From: Nematostella vectensis
Taxonomy: Eukaryota; Cnidaria; Anthozoa; Actiniaria; Edwardsiidae
Length of the DNA stretch: 60,000 nucleotides
Assembly (NCBI RefSeq): GCF_932526225.1
Contig: NC_064036.1
Coordinates: 9,929,519-9,989,518, forward strand
Direction of reading: 5' to 3'
Shown here: one piece after another, positions 45,914 through 56,800 of the stretch
Layout of the letters: every line of letters starts with the position of its first letter
Position numbering within the stretch: the stretch's first letter is position 1
Notes under the pieces: generated by a model
Told to the model about the DNA's origin: nothing
The model's database searches: none
What the model saw: only the letters and a program-made list of their open reading frames with translations
Program-made: the position numbers and the translations under genes

Positions 45914-48900
45914 CTGAAAAGGGACGAGACACAAGGGTTAGGAATGTTGACAAGGAATTCTTGATTCGTAGCACTCAAAAAAAAAGACACAATAAAGTAC
46001 TTTCGGTGTATGGTCCGATAAACACGAACAATGGCATTTTATTATGATGATGATTATGATATTAATGATTGATGACAATGATGGATGGTTGCAATGATGA
46101 TGACAGGTCAATCTAATTGCGTGTTATTCGTTGCTGGAAGGGTGCGCAGTCGTAATTATCACGGGAAAAGGATATTATTTGACAATACGCATTAAGTAAC
46201 TACCCATTTTTTGGTGGCCAACGAGGATGCGCGCGCATCCTGTGCTCCCTCCCGCCTCCCCAGGTACCAGAGAAATGTGTGTAGTCTGGTGGACATCATC
46301 ATTTTGCCACTATCAGAAATTCTTTATTTCATTTTTTTATACTTCCTATTTTAATTATTCTTCTGATTAGTTATGTCATATGTTATTTGATTTGGAGTTT
46401 AGCGAGTGAACTCATTCTCAAAATAACTTTTGATACTTTTTTGACTTTGGAAGCATTCAGAACAATCTAAGGGCAAAATGTTTTATGAAAATAATGAGCA
46501 CTGAAGCGGTTTCGATGGTGTAGGCTTGCTAGATGCGAAGTACTTTATGTTATAAGAACCGACAGCTAGAGAAAATTTATTTCAAACATGCAGCAGCCTA
46601 TATGGGAAAGCTGTCTTGCAGACAGAAATTAAATATTAGTTTTTTAAATGCTTAATTTTCCGTGATGTTGCGTATCGTAATATGTGATTGAAGCACGATA
46701 TTAGTAAATGTTTATCATTTTCTAACGGAAGCAAGTAAAAACCTTAATGTCCGATATAAGAGCATTACAGCCTAAAAGCTCAAAGTAATCTGACGTATTG
46801 TGACAATCCACCTGCGGCCCTCAGGCAGGGCGTGGCTAACACGTGCTCTTATCACGTGGCAAATATCGGTTATTCATAAAAGGAGAATGGTGTGTCTAGC
46901 GATTACCCCTAATCCAAAATCCGCTCGACTTTTGCGCAAATCTGAACCAATGTGAAGCGTTCTATAAACAAAATATCCATTTCTGTCACAAAAAGAACCC
47001 CCAGTCCTGCGTCCCCGGAATTTCCGCCCTGGAAATTGAAAAGTTGGCTTATACTTCAGAAAATCGCATTGACAGAACTATTTTTTTTTTCGATTCCCCT
47101 TCGTGCGGAGAGCTTTTTTTCGGAAAAAAAATTCCACAATCAGATTTTAAGATATCATGAAAGAAACCGTTGCGAAGAGTACCGTAGAATATCGCTAACT
47201 GAAATACATACCCGAGATAAATGGTCAACTGGGAATTCTATGTTGATATCCCATGATTCAATCTTTGTATTTCCAGTCTACATTGGTCCATTACTTTTGG
47301 GCCATAGTATCGCTGGGAAATATCGTTGTTCATGTTACAGCAAGAGATTCGTGATATCGAGATTTTAACCCTGTAATAAAATGTTATTAAGTTCATAGCA
47401 GTTCGTTTGTACGAAGTTTCATCGAAATGCCTCCTTTCTGGAACATCTCTTAGCAATTCGTGTTATCGAGGTCTATATCTTTATTATCTATAGCAGTTTG
47501 TGTTATCGAGGTTATATTGTATTACCATCTTTCTTTGACGAAATTTTTGTTACCGAGGTTTTATTGCATTACCTTCTTTTTTTTGCCGTCCTTCAGCAGT
47601 TCGTGATACCGGGGTTTTTTTTGTTTTACCGTCTTTCTTTGACGTCCCTTAGCAGTTTGTGTTACCGAGGGTTTTTTTTTTGTGACAGGTGTATTACCGG
47701 TGCTGTTTGGGTGCCACCGGTAATAGCCTCTCAAGAGCACGCTATATACGCCAGGAATATCGCGAGCTCAAATTTTATATCCATGCTCTTATTGTCTACC
47801 ATTTAGTTATTGTTTGGCTGCCAGAAATTCCTAATGGAAAAGGGATTTTTATATAGCAAGTCTACTATCACGTCTAAGGCTAGAACTAAAATGATTTTCA
47901 AAATCAGATTAGTTTAGAAGAAAGATGTGATTAGATTGAGTCTGATTAAAAATGCTTCTAAGGAACGGTTTATATCGGAAGAAAAATGTCATATGGCAGA
48001 AAGGCAAAAATTCCTTATGTCTTTTCTGCATTTTGTCGTCGTTTTTGTTTTGTTTTCATGTCGCCTTGTCAAGGCTGTCAGTAAAACAACTGCCATTCTC
48101 TGCGAAGAGTTGCATCATTTGTCATTAGAACTTGTTGACCCGAAACGAAGTCCTGTCAAAACCTGTTGTTCTGTTGTTTACGCTAGCTAATACAACATTT
48201 CTTCCTGCGGTAGATCAATTACTCTCCAATAAACGCCTAAATAAAAGTATTTTAAACAAAAGTAATGGTTTTGCAAACAAGTATGAATTCACTTTATGCA
48301 GCATATTTTGGGAGAAAACAATTTGACCATCCGTCATATATTCTTATTTGTCTTCATTTCTAAACCACCATAACCTCCAGACAATCAAACGATAAAATTG
48401 GTTATTATGAGAATTATAAAAAAAAATCCATGTATTATCAAAGCCAGAATTCTACGAAGGTCATAAGCACCGTTCGCTCCTCCATTCCCTACAATGAACT
48501 TGGCGCGATATGGTTACTAGGCATGCAGCTATGGCCGTCTGGCTTAACTGATTTTGTGGTTTGCCAAAATTAAAATGTCTTTACCACCATGCACATTTAC
48601 TGTTAAGAGAGAATTCTAAAAGCGAACAAAAGATTGGAAAGTGTGACCATGCGAGTTTCAAAATCGGAACATTATTGACCCCCCACGAAAATTATTTTAA
48701 GTGAATATCGGTTTCAGCATCAAACATCCGTGTTTGAAAATTTGTGGTAAAATGTAAGCATCTGCTTGAAATTATGCATCCCTAATTTATCGTTACTGTT
48801 TCGTCTAAATATTTAACATCAACAGGTACTATTGATAACAGCTTTTTGAAATATAAAAATACAGGAATATGAAATTATAGAGTAAATTTTTATTTACGAT

Positions 48901-49450
48901 ATTTTTATTTACGATAACATGTTGTGCGCGTTGATGTGTGTTTTTTTTTTAAATGGTACGAATAATCGTGTTCATGTTTATATAATTCTGCCTCTAAGAT
49001 AAATCTCACCTCTCGCACCGGCTTCGTGTATTTCTTAACAGAGATTTTCTCCGCACACAGCTCACATTTGGATGTCCGCGAAACTTGAAACCATAATACC
49101 AAGCACGACTCGTGGACCCATTTAGTCGAACCAGAACACTTGCAAGGGCTTATGAGAACCTCATCCCCCTCTGTATGACAAATACGGCACTCGTTCTCGT
49201 ACTCGAACTCCGCGAAAAATCCCAACTCCTGCTTCGAATCTTCGATCGGGAGTTCGAATTCAAGTTTAGGGCTACTTTTCGAATTTGAAGCATTACTGAC
49301 ATCTCCGTCCATATTGAGAGCGTGTAATTCCAGATTCTCTGGGGATTCACTATCCATTAGCTTACTGAACTCTGTGGGCCACAGCGTGACTACAGTCTCG
49401 AGATCTTCGGGCTGTTCTGGAGCGAGTTCTGAGGACGCCAAGGTATTCAT
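45392..49450 (-). CDS. MARCH-family (RING-CH) membrane E3 ubiquitin ligase, two coding exons
   Basis: The protein is about 320 residues, coded by 49450-49010 and 45913-45392 on the minus strand. The two exons join in phase 0 as KPVRE-WRRPD, the same point at which MARCH1/8 read KPLRKW. Layout: acidic N-terminal region, RING-CH domain at residues 88-132, two membrane spans at about 164-187 and 195-217, then a basic-aromatic segment and a Ser/Glu-rich cytosolic tail. MARCH ligases ubiquitinate membrane receptors and send them to lysosomes. The domain order and KPxR-W junction favour a MARCH1/8-like member, but the loop between the spans is much shorter than in human MARCH8, so the subfamily is not certain. 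ATG at 49450 was chosen because no upstream in-frame ATG exists before a stop. Confidence 0.88.
45914..49009 (-). other. MARCH-type gene intron
   Basis: This is a single intron of 3,096 bases between the RING-CH exon and the membrane exon. No exon or conserved protein was found. The only structure seen is a decayed repeat at about 47330-47690. Confidence 0.75.
47330..47690. repeat. Decayed tandem repeat in the MARCH intron
   Basis: The theme agcagtttgtgttatcgagg plus a T-rich tail and attacc recurs about five times with many substitutions (for example near 47330, 47450, 47490, 47600 and 47650). It resembles the 'ttcgt-ata-cgagg' style repeats scattered in cnidarian genomes, which is recollection, not a search result. 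Confidence 0.5.
49010..49450 (-). CDS. MARCH-type gene, coding exon 1 (RING-CH domain)
   Basis: Zinc ligands follow the C4HC3 RING-CH order: C88, C91, C103, C105, H113, C116, C129 and C132, in CRICHTEGDEVLISPCKC, then WVHESCLVLWF and CELC. The tryptophan after the sixth ligand, usual in these E2-binding surfaces, is present (LVLWFQ). The exon ends with KKYTKPVRE at the donor GAG|gtgaga. Confidence 0.92.
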
Positions 49451-49590
49451 CGCGGAGTTGAAGCCAGTGCTGATCCGTTCAAGGTTCGATCGCTTGAAAT
49501 TGAAGCGGTCCGACACGTTGAACTGACACCTCAGTGTTGTGGCTTTTCCCGGTCGCTTCAGATTTCACCACTTTCGTATTGACATGTTCT
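49451..49590 (-). promoter_or_regulatory. Probable 5' UTR of the MARCH-type gene with a short upstream ORF
   Basis: A good acceptor on the minus strand (tttgttattacag) sits just beyond 49590. The sequence from there to 49450 is probably leader. It holds an upstream ATG coding only MSIRKW before TGA, followed by the in-frame stop that excludes a longer MARCH N-terminus. The first non-coding exon further upstream was not identified. Confidence 0.45.
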
Positions 49591-51124
49591 CTGTAATAAC
49601 AAAAGAAAATGAATAATATACAAGTAATTAAACACACTGATGCTACTGTATACAAAACCCCACAAGTCAAGACAGTCCACTTGTGAATCTTGGCCCCGAA
49701 ATTTGAAGGGCAAATACATTTAGAAAATTAGCGTGTAATTATTTGTATACAGACCTGAGTACTCCAAGGTACTCTCATACAAAGCTTGTTCTGGTCGCGC
49801 GAATCAGCTTTATCTGAAGCCTTTGTCCTGCGTGAGTAGAAGAATGTCTATTGTGTGTGTGATGCACATTCCCTCTGCTGCGCGGTTTTCCCCTTTCCTG
49901 TCGAATGAGCGCTGTGAATAAATGGCTTTCCTATCCCTGGACCTCAGCCAAGATTTCCCCTCTCAAGATGATAGCGGTACCAACGTGGTTGTGGCAAAGA
50001 GGCGGTCCGGGCAACGGCGGCTAGCGCGGAAGGTTGTTTAAGACAATTTGTTTCGTGTTAATTTGTTCAAATATTTAAAATGTGGTTCCAAAGAAGTCGA
50101 CTAGTAGCGTAACCGCACCGATTCGAGGGATAAGCGCCTAATCCCGTTCCGCTGTGAATTATGAATTAGGGTTTTCAATAGTAAATCCAGTGGGTTATGT
50201 CTATCGCGCTACCCGCCGTGCGTGAGCCCAGTCACGCTCACGAAAAGCGTGTCTACATGAAAACCTCTGCCCCCAAGCCCTGAGGGGGATTCCCTTTAGC
50301 ACGTGGTGATCGTAATTGAGAAAATGCACAGACTGATTAATATATCTTCGGTATATTATTTTACTCCAATAAAGACCTGAACTGTCCCTAGATAGGGAAC
50401 GAAAGAGACTTCCTTTATGATCATTTCTCAAGAGAATCACTAATCTGAAAGCCGGAAAGAAAAAGGAGTTTAGAATGTCGTTGTTTGGGCGTGTTTTCAA
50501 TGGACTTGTATACAGGCATATTGTCTTTGCGTCTCTTCTCTAATCGAAATCAAGTTGATGAAAGGACCATACAAAGCGGTTGCAAATAATAATTTTCAAA
50601 GGTTTAATATGTGTGTTTTTATTGATAGATTTATTAAAGTCAAGCAGACGGTAGGCTGAATTATGTTTACAAAATATGTTAGAAAACAATAATAATAAAT
50701 ATATTTACAAATTATAACAATGGAAATGATATCATATAAGTTCTAAAAGTTAAAAATGGTTCAAAAATCCAGGCTTTAAAACTATTGACAAGGCAGCATT
50801 GTGCATCAAAAATGCGTCCCACCAACTCGATGACATTTCCACATGCCATCAAGGGAAGCAGGTCGGGTTTATTCTTGGCTTAAGATATGTGTAACTCTTT
50901 ACACTTCGGTGTTCGATCGTAAGCTTTTTAGCTTCGATAGCCAATAGAAGCCAGGGGATGACGCTATTATTGTAAACGCGTTCTTCAGACTGTCAGAAAC
51001 CGCTAGGAACTCTAGTGGTTCTTCAGTGGGAACAAGTGGGCGTGCGATCTCCCTCCAGTGGCTCTGTGGCTCGATATAAACAGTGCCCTGTTTATATCGT
51101 TTTTGCGATGGTCTTTGACATTAA

Positions 51125-51370
51125 AGCCGCATTATCACCAGTTTACTTCCGGTCGACCACGTAAAAATATCCGATGATTTTTAACGGAAAATGCGAAAAA
51201 TATTTCAAAATATCGAAAGCAGTGTGTTTATTGGAAGTTTCTTTGAAGATCTGAATGATAATTTAGAGCGGATGGCCTGTTTAATATCTTGGATTTTTAT
51301 AGATTCTTTTGTCTTTTAACGGTTGAGGTTTCCGTCGGACCTCCGGAAGTGAACTGGTGATAATGCGGCT
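51125..51370. mobile_element. Non-autonomous DNA element (MITE) with TTAA target duplication
   Basis: A terminal inverted repeat of 28 bases with one mismatch begins AGCCGCATTATCACCAGTT on both strands and continues to CTTCCGG. The element is 246 bases and is bordered by TTAA at 51121-51124 and 51371-51374. TTAA duplications are typical of piggyBac and some related superfamilies. It has no coding capacity. Confidence 0.75.
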
Positions 51371-52139
51371 TTAAGATGGTTGAGCAAATCACTCGAAAGC
51401 GAACTGGAGTCACTTGCCTTCTAGACCTTGTGTGCTTTGTAGAAATTTATTCCGGAATACCCGCGACAAATATATTTTTTTGCCTGCGCAGGCTACAGTA
51501 TTTAGTAAATCAGGGTCGAATGTTCGTTCTTTTAAGCTATGGGAGTCCTGTTGTGATAGAACGCGTTGCACTGGGTCGAGGGCGGCGTTGTGGCTGTAGG
51601 TTGTGCCCCCTAATGTTTTCATAATGTTTCTGCTGTATCGCCCCACCCCCACCCCCACCCCCACCCCCCATAATTCGAGGCCTGCTACGGCTATGTAAGT
51701 TAATAGGGGAATTCACTATTCAGGTTAAAGATTCAAAGATACTTTTTTAAAGTTAATCTATGATGCTTTACAGTATGGAGATGTGTCATTAGTAGACCAG
51801 ATGTTATCAGGAGACGAGCTCAGACGAACGTCTGCCCACGTCTTTTAATAAGCTATCCTTTTTTCTTCAAAAGTGTTGGAAGTGTTGACATTCTACCTTC
51901 CACAGGAATCCCGCCAGACCCGGCTAAGGGTCACTGCCAATCAAGGCCACACACATTTAGTGAAATAGATATTTGGTTTGGATTGTCTTTTCGTACAACA
52001 AGCTCTGTTTATGTTATGTCTTCGATAGAACAAGATATGATCTCGAGCAACAAGTGTTTTGATAAACGCCAGACCGGCGGCGGTACGCATTCATTCATCT
52101 TCGCTGGGCAAGAACGGCCTTGCCCGCCCAATACAATAG

Positions 52140-52230
52140 GGTCGTCTATGTAAATGAGCTGGCTCGATCAGACGTTCGGCGACGTATCAGCATCGTGTGT
52201 CCTTGCCGAGAAATCCGCACGCAACACAAG
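52140..52230 (+). promoter_or_regulatory. Candidate promoter / 5' UTR exon of the p53-family gene
   Basis: A CpG-richer segment ends in a good donor, acacaag|gtatgt at 52231. The first coding exon of the p53-family gene has an acceptor (tatcag, AG at 53305-53306) just before its ATG, so a non-coding first exon must lie upstream and this is the best candidate seen. The start of this exon is a guess. Confidence 0.3.
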
Positions 52231-53313
52231 GTATGTTAAGCACGTTGTTATAGTAGCTTTTCCTTATGATGCATCTAAGCTGGTTATAACTCTTTATTTT
52301 TTTACGTTAGTTTGATTTCCCGTTTTCAGCTGTGCGCTTTTGATCAACAACATGGCTGCGAGCAAAAAAACACACGAAACAAAAAAGCTAGAAACATCGA
52401 GCTTTTTCAAGACGGTAGCGATGAATATGACAAAATTTATTAACTTAAGCCGGAAGAAATTGCCAGTTTAGCTGCTTGCTTTACGCACGAACTTGCCGCG
52501 AAAACCAGTGTGTTGACCTGAAACGCTGCATGTTCCACGTGCTACAAAATGTCAGGCTATGTAGGGTTAAAACGCTTCTACTGATTGGCCACTTTCAAAC
52601 AGCTATCGACGCGAGCTTTTATACCGAGGATTCTGATTGGTTAATTTCCGCTTGCTCATTCCGATCGGTATTTTGGTTTAGTGTTTTGGAACGTCTCGCG
52701 TGGGCAAATGGTGATTGCTGGATTTCCGCCTTTACCACTTAAAAACATACTTTAATTGGAACTGTAAGTTTATAGATTATCTTTTAATGTTTCAGTTTTA
52801 CTATCCAGCTACCTATGATGTGTTGTCAGTACGAATATTCGACAAATTTCAAGTATGTTTAGAAAACCAAATGCACAAAAATTAATGCGATTCAACTGAA
52901 AGATTGCTTCTTGAGTATTGCAACTATAACTATACATTAAGATCTATTCATTGCCCTGCCTTTGCATCTTTATGATTTTAAAGTTGTTTTGATCTTGGAC
53001 TCCTATAACATTTTATCCTAACTGATAAACTTGTTTTTTTTGGCAATAATAGACCATCATCTTTCGTCTGTCTTCACTTCGAAATCAAAAGTTGGAAACT
53101 GCTAGATAATGATCGATTTCATCATTAATGATACACTTTAGATTGAATCAAATACGGTATTTTTTCGTAGATAGCATCGTTGGCTGTAGCTATAACTTCA
53201 TTTGTAAGGTAAATGTGGTCGCTGATTTACAGTTATGCTTTCCAGGTGTACTTATAATAATTGATTCTTTCGTAACGTGAGTAAATTCTGTATTCATGCC
53301 TATCAGGTAAAAT

Positions 53314-53878
53314 ATGTCACAGAGCTCTTCTCAAGAGTCTCAGATTCTGTCTCAAGGGACATACGAGGTGCTGAGGTCTTTCGTCGCAGAGGCAGAGGGA
53401 GCGGAGTAAGTGTGTTTGTGTTTTCATCGTCTACATCCATCTACCTTGTCTGACTGTTAGCCTGACCAACTCTCTTTGCCAACAAAATCATACCGGTCAA
53501 AACTCCCGCATTAGGTGGGAGTTTCAAGATTTTGGACACCTTCTCCCAGTCTCCTGTGATAAGCACCAAATCTCCTGCTTTTTATTTTTATCCCTTTAGA
53601 AAAATTGTAATCAACTTATGTTGGCTACTAATTTGACTGTGCCCATCTTTAGTTGGCTCATGCTATATGTTGATATTTAATTTTGTTTATATCTGTAGGT
53701 ATCAGTATAATGTAGCACCTTATTCCGTGGATTTGACCAGCTGCAATGAGCAAGGTGTGCATTATGTCTGAATCTGAGAAACATCAGTATGTCTTTTACT
53801 TTTATGCTTTTAATGATGATGTTTGCTGTTGCAGAAAACTTGGAAATCAATATAGAAAAAGTTGCTCTGATTCCCAGT
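53314..53878 (+). CDS. p53-family exons 1-3 (N-terminal transactivation region)
   Basis: Exons are 53314-53405, 53699-53754 and 53835-53878, giving 64 residues. The segment TYEVLRSFVAEAEG lines up with the amphipathic helix of p53/p63 activation domains (F-x-x-L-W-x-x-L), but the key Trp position is Arg and Phe is Tyr. The ATG is preceded by an acceptor seven bases upstream, so the exon is mostly coding. Confidence 0.8.
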
Positions 53879-56800
53879 GTAAGTGTATGTATCAATTGTA
53901 ATGCATTGGCAAATGTTTCCACAACATGACCCAGGGGCTTATCTAGGCCATTTTTCATAGTTAAGCCCGCTACTTAAATTTTGAAATCTGGGGTGGGGGG
54001 TAGGGGGGTAGGGAAGAGACTATGTTGAACAAAAATACGGAACAATTGTTGGTTTAACTTTTGTTACGATATACTGTACACTAGAAATAAAGTGGTCATC
54101 ACTACCTCATTTACCTTGGGAAAACATTACAAGAACCTAAGTGCTGTTTTTTTAAAATTATGGCTATTGTGCCATTCATTCTATAAATAGTTCTGCCGAA
54201 CGTCATCTTTTGGTAAATCATCTTTTGTAAGGCTTTGTAAGTCCAGATTATACTTGTTATCGGTTCTAGAATATTTCTCTACATCATTAGATTGTTCAGG
54301 CAAAAGCTCCATGGGCGACGAAACGCTCTCATTCTTTCTCGAAAAGAAATGATCTATTTGAAGAGAAGCCATGTACAAACATGCTGCCTGCAAACCGGAA
54401 AGAAGACTACTGTTGTATCAAAATCATGAAGCCGAATTTTCAAAACAACGATTTCTTTTGGGCTTTTGGGAATGTTTGTTCAGCCAGTGCTAGTCATATT
54501 ATTCTGAGCCAAATCAGATCATTGCCCTGTTTCGCCTTGTGCAGTTGCCTGGCTTTCTGTCAGGACACTGTCGGGTTTTGACTGGAGGGAAGCCAGGAAA
54601 GTGCACAATACTCTTCATGATTTAAAAAAAAAAATGTCCAGAAAGTTAGTTAAGCCTGGGCTTAACGGGCTCAAAGGCAGATATGCCCCTGTGACCACTC
54701 AAAATAACTGTTGTAAGTCCAACAGTTAGTAGAGGAGAGTGGTTCAGAAATGCAGCATACTTCAAAGGCTGAATTCTTTGTTTGGTTTTTAGCACTTTTC
54801 CCTAGTTTTGTTTGCGCACAATTCAAGCATACAGTACAAGAGAATATATGGAGTAAACAAAGAACTTCACATGTGTTTTATTTTGTTTTCAGGATTTTTT
54901 GGATTATCAGGGGGTTAATGGCTTTCATACAGAACCAGTAGAGAGCAGTAGAGAGCAATACCACCACCATGTCCCATCAGCAATAACCCCTCCACCAGAC
55001 TACCCAACAACCAATCTAGTGCCAGCAAACACAGACTTCCCTGGAGAGTATGGGTTTGATGTTGGGTTTGATAAGGAGAACGGACCAACCCCAAAATCAG
55101 CTCCTTGGACATATTCTCATCAGCTTCAAAAGCTGTTATGTAGGATGAAATGTCTGGTCCCTGTTAGGCTGGTCTTCAGGTCAAAAGGTGAATAGAAGAA
55201 GACATTTTGCGAAGACTTCTGCTCCTTACAAAACATCCCTCTTCTCCTTTTATAATAATCTCTAGATTGCAGCATTTAAGTATTGTGTTGCCAAGATTTA
55301 TTTTGTAAATTGTTTTTCAGCTTCAAGAATGTGTGTTTGTTTTCTGATTATTTCAAATTAGCTTTAAGGTCTAAGGTTTTTTTCACTTCACTCTTTTGCT
55401 ATTTCTTAAAAAGTAATCAAGAGTTTGAGAAAAATAAAGCAAAGCCTCAGAAGGCTTGGCATACAATAAACAATAACTCAAAGATTTTCTTTTTCTTTTT
55501 AACCACAGTTCCCCCTGAAGGCTTTTACATTCGTGCTGTAGTAGTTTACAAGCAGCCAGAGCACTTTAGAGAAGTAGTTGAACGATGTGCCAACCACATC
55601 ACAAGACAGGATGATGGTGAGAATGCACAAATTTCACTTATGATCATGCTGGCTTACTTTGGTTAAAAATATGTAAGTTTTTACTGTGGATGTTTCTGTG
55701 CGTGCACTAGTAAACTATACAACTTATTTTGCATAACAATTTAAGGAAGAGATCTTGAAACTATACTCAATTAAGTGCAGCCCTTAGAATATTTGATGAT
55801 ATTGTTATATTTCTAAATAACCAGTAAAGAATTTACACTAAATACAAAAAGATAAGTAAAGTAATTAAGCTGTCATGAAGCAAAAGGTCATGTAAGCTTT
55901 ATTTAGGAAAGCTAATGCATTTAATGCCTTGCTTTTCTGGTTTTGTTTAAAACCAGAGAAACCACACTGCTTTTTTTCTTTAATCAAAACCTTCAAGATC
56001 ATACCAAGAAAAAAGGCTGTAGGTATCAAAGTATTTTTGGCCAAGTATATTCTGGAATTTCTAGAATAACCGGCCTTTAATACCTTGAAAAGACAAAATA
56101 TGTTTTTGTCACTATTTATGTTTTTCTCAGTAATTGAGGAATATTCTGCAATATTAACAGGACATACTGCCCCTAAACATCTGCTGAGATGTGAAAACAC
56201 GAAGACTCTGTATCGCACTTGTAACTTGACAGGGAGGCATGAGCTAATGTTTCCTACACGCAAACCCGATGGTAAGACAACTTTAGTTTATTTCTTCTAA
56301 TAGATTTGCAGAAAATTTTTAGGCCTCCTTTGAAACTCAGAGTATTTTCCTCTACTGTCTCCATCACAAAAAAAAATCCCCTGAGGAACAGTAATGAATG
56401 AACTTGTTAAAGAAAATTTGAGACCTACAGTACAGACTGAAAGTATTTTAACATTTCCCAGTGTAGATTTGGCATGGATTATGCATGGGTTCTGAGTTGG
56501 GTTCACACACTTTTACTGCGTGGAAAACCAGTGAGTGGAGGCCACTTACTGTGTGCAATTTTCCTTTGGTGGAATTTTACTGTGGTAAGACCACAACACA
56601 GAATATTGAAACTCAACACAACGCTTGATGTAATATATGAAAAACAAGTGCAAGTGTTTCATCAGGGATTCCAAACACAGAGAGAGATAAAAGCATGAGG
56701 CCATCTGCGGCCAAGTGCTTTTATCATGTTGAGGTATTTGGAATCCCTGATGAAACACAAAGCACAAGTTTTTTATATGGCTTCACCAAAGAATGTCACG

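Larger units (their letters stand above)
49591..53306. other. Divergent intergenic region between MARCH-type and p53-family genes
   Basis: No coding exon is supported on either strand; the open frames here are short and lack family features. It contains a probable TTAA-flanked MITE (51125-51370) and a CpG-richer part near 52070-52240 that may be the p53-family promoter. A GC-rich patch at 49960-50035 may belong to the MARCH promoter. Confidence 0.6.

Noticed and set aside
49479-49670. 63-codon minus-strand frame with a hydrophobic start
   Set aside because: It overlaps the MARCH leader in a different phase and contains the acceptor at 49590.
50201-50500. 99-codon minus-strand frame
   Set aside because: No domain, no splice context and no conserved composition; it lies in intergenic DNA.
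52105-52132. Small palindrome gggcaag-cttgccc resembling two p53 half-sites upstream of the p53-family gene
   Set aside because: Both halves break the RRRCWWGYYY rule, so it is more likely a chance hairpin.
54181-54393. 70-codon minus-strand frame in p53-family intron 3
   Set aside because: It sits inside the short DNA element and has no transposase features.
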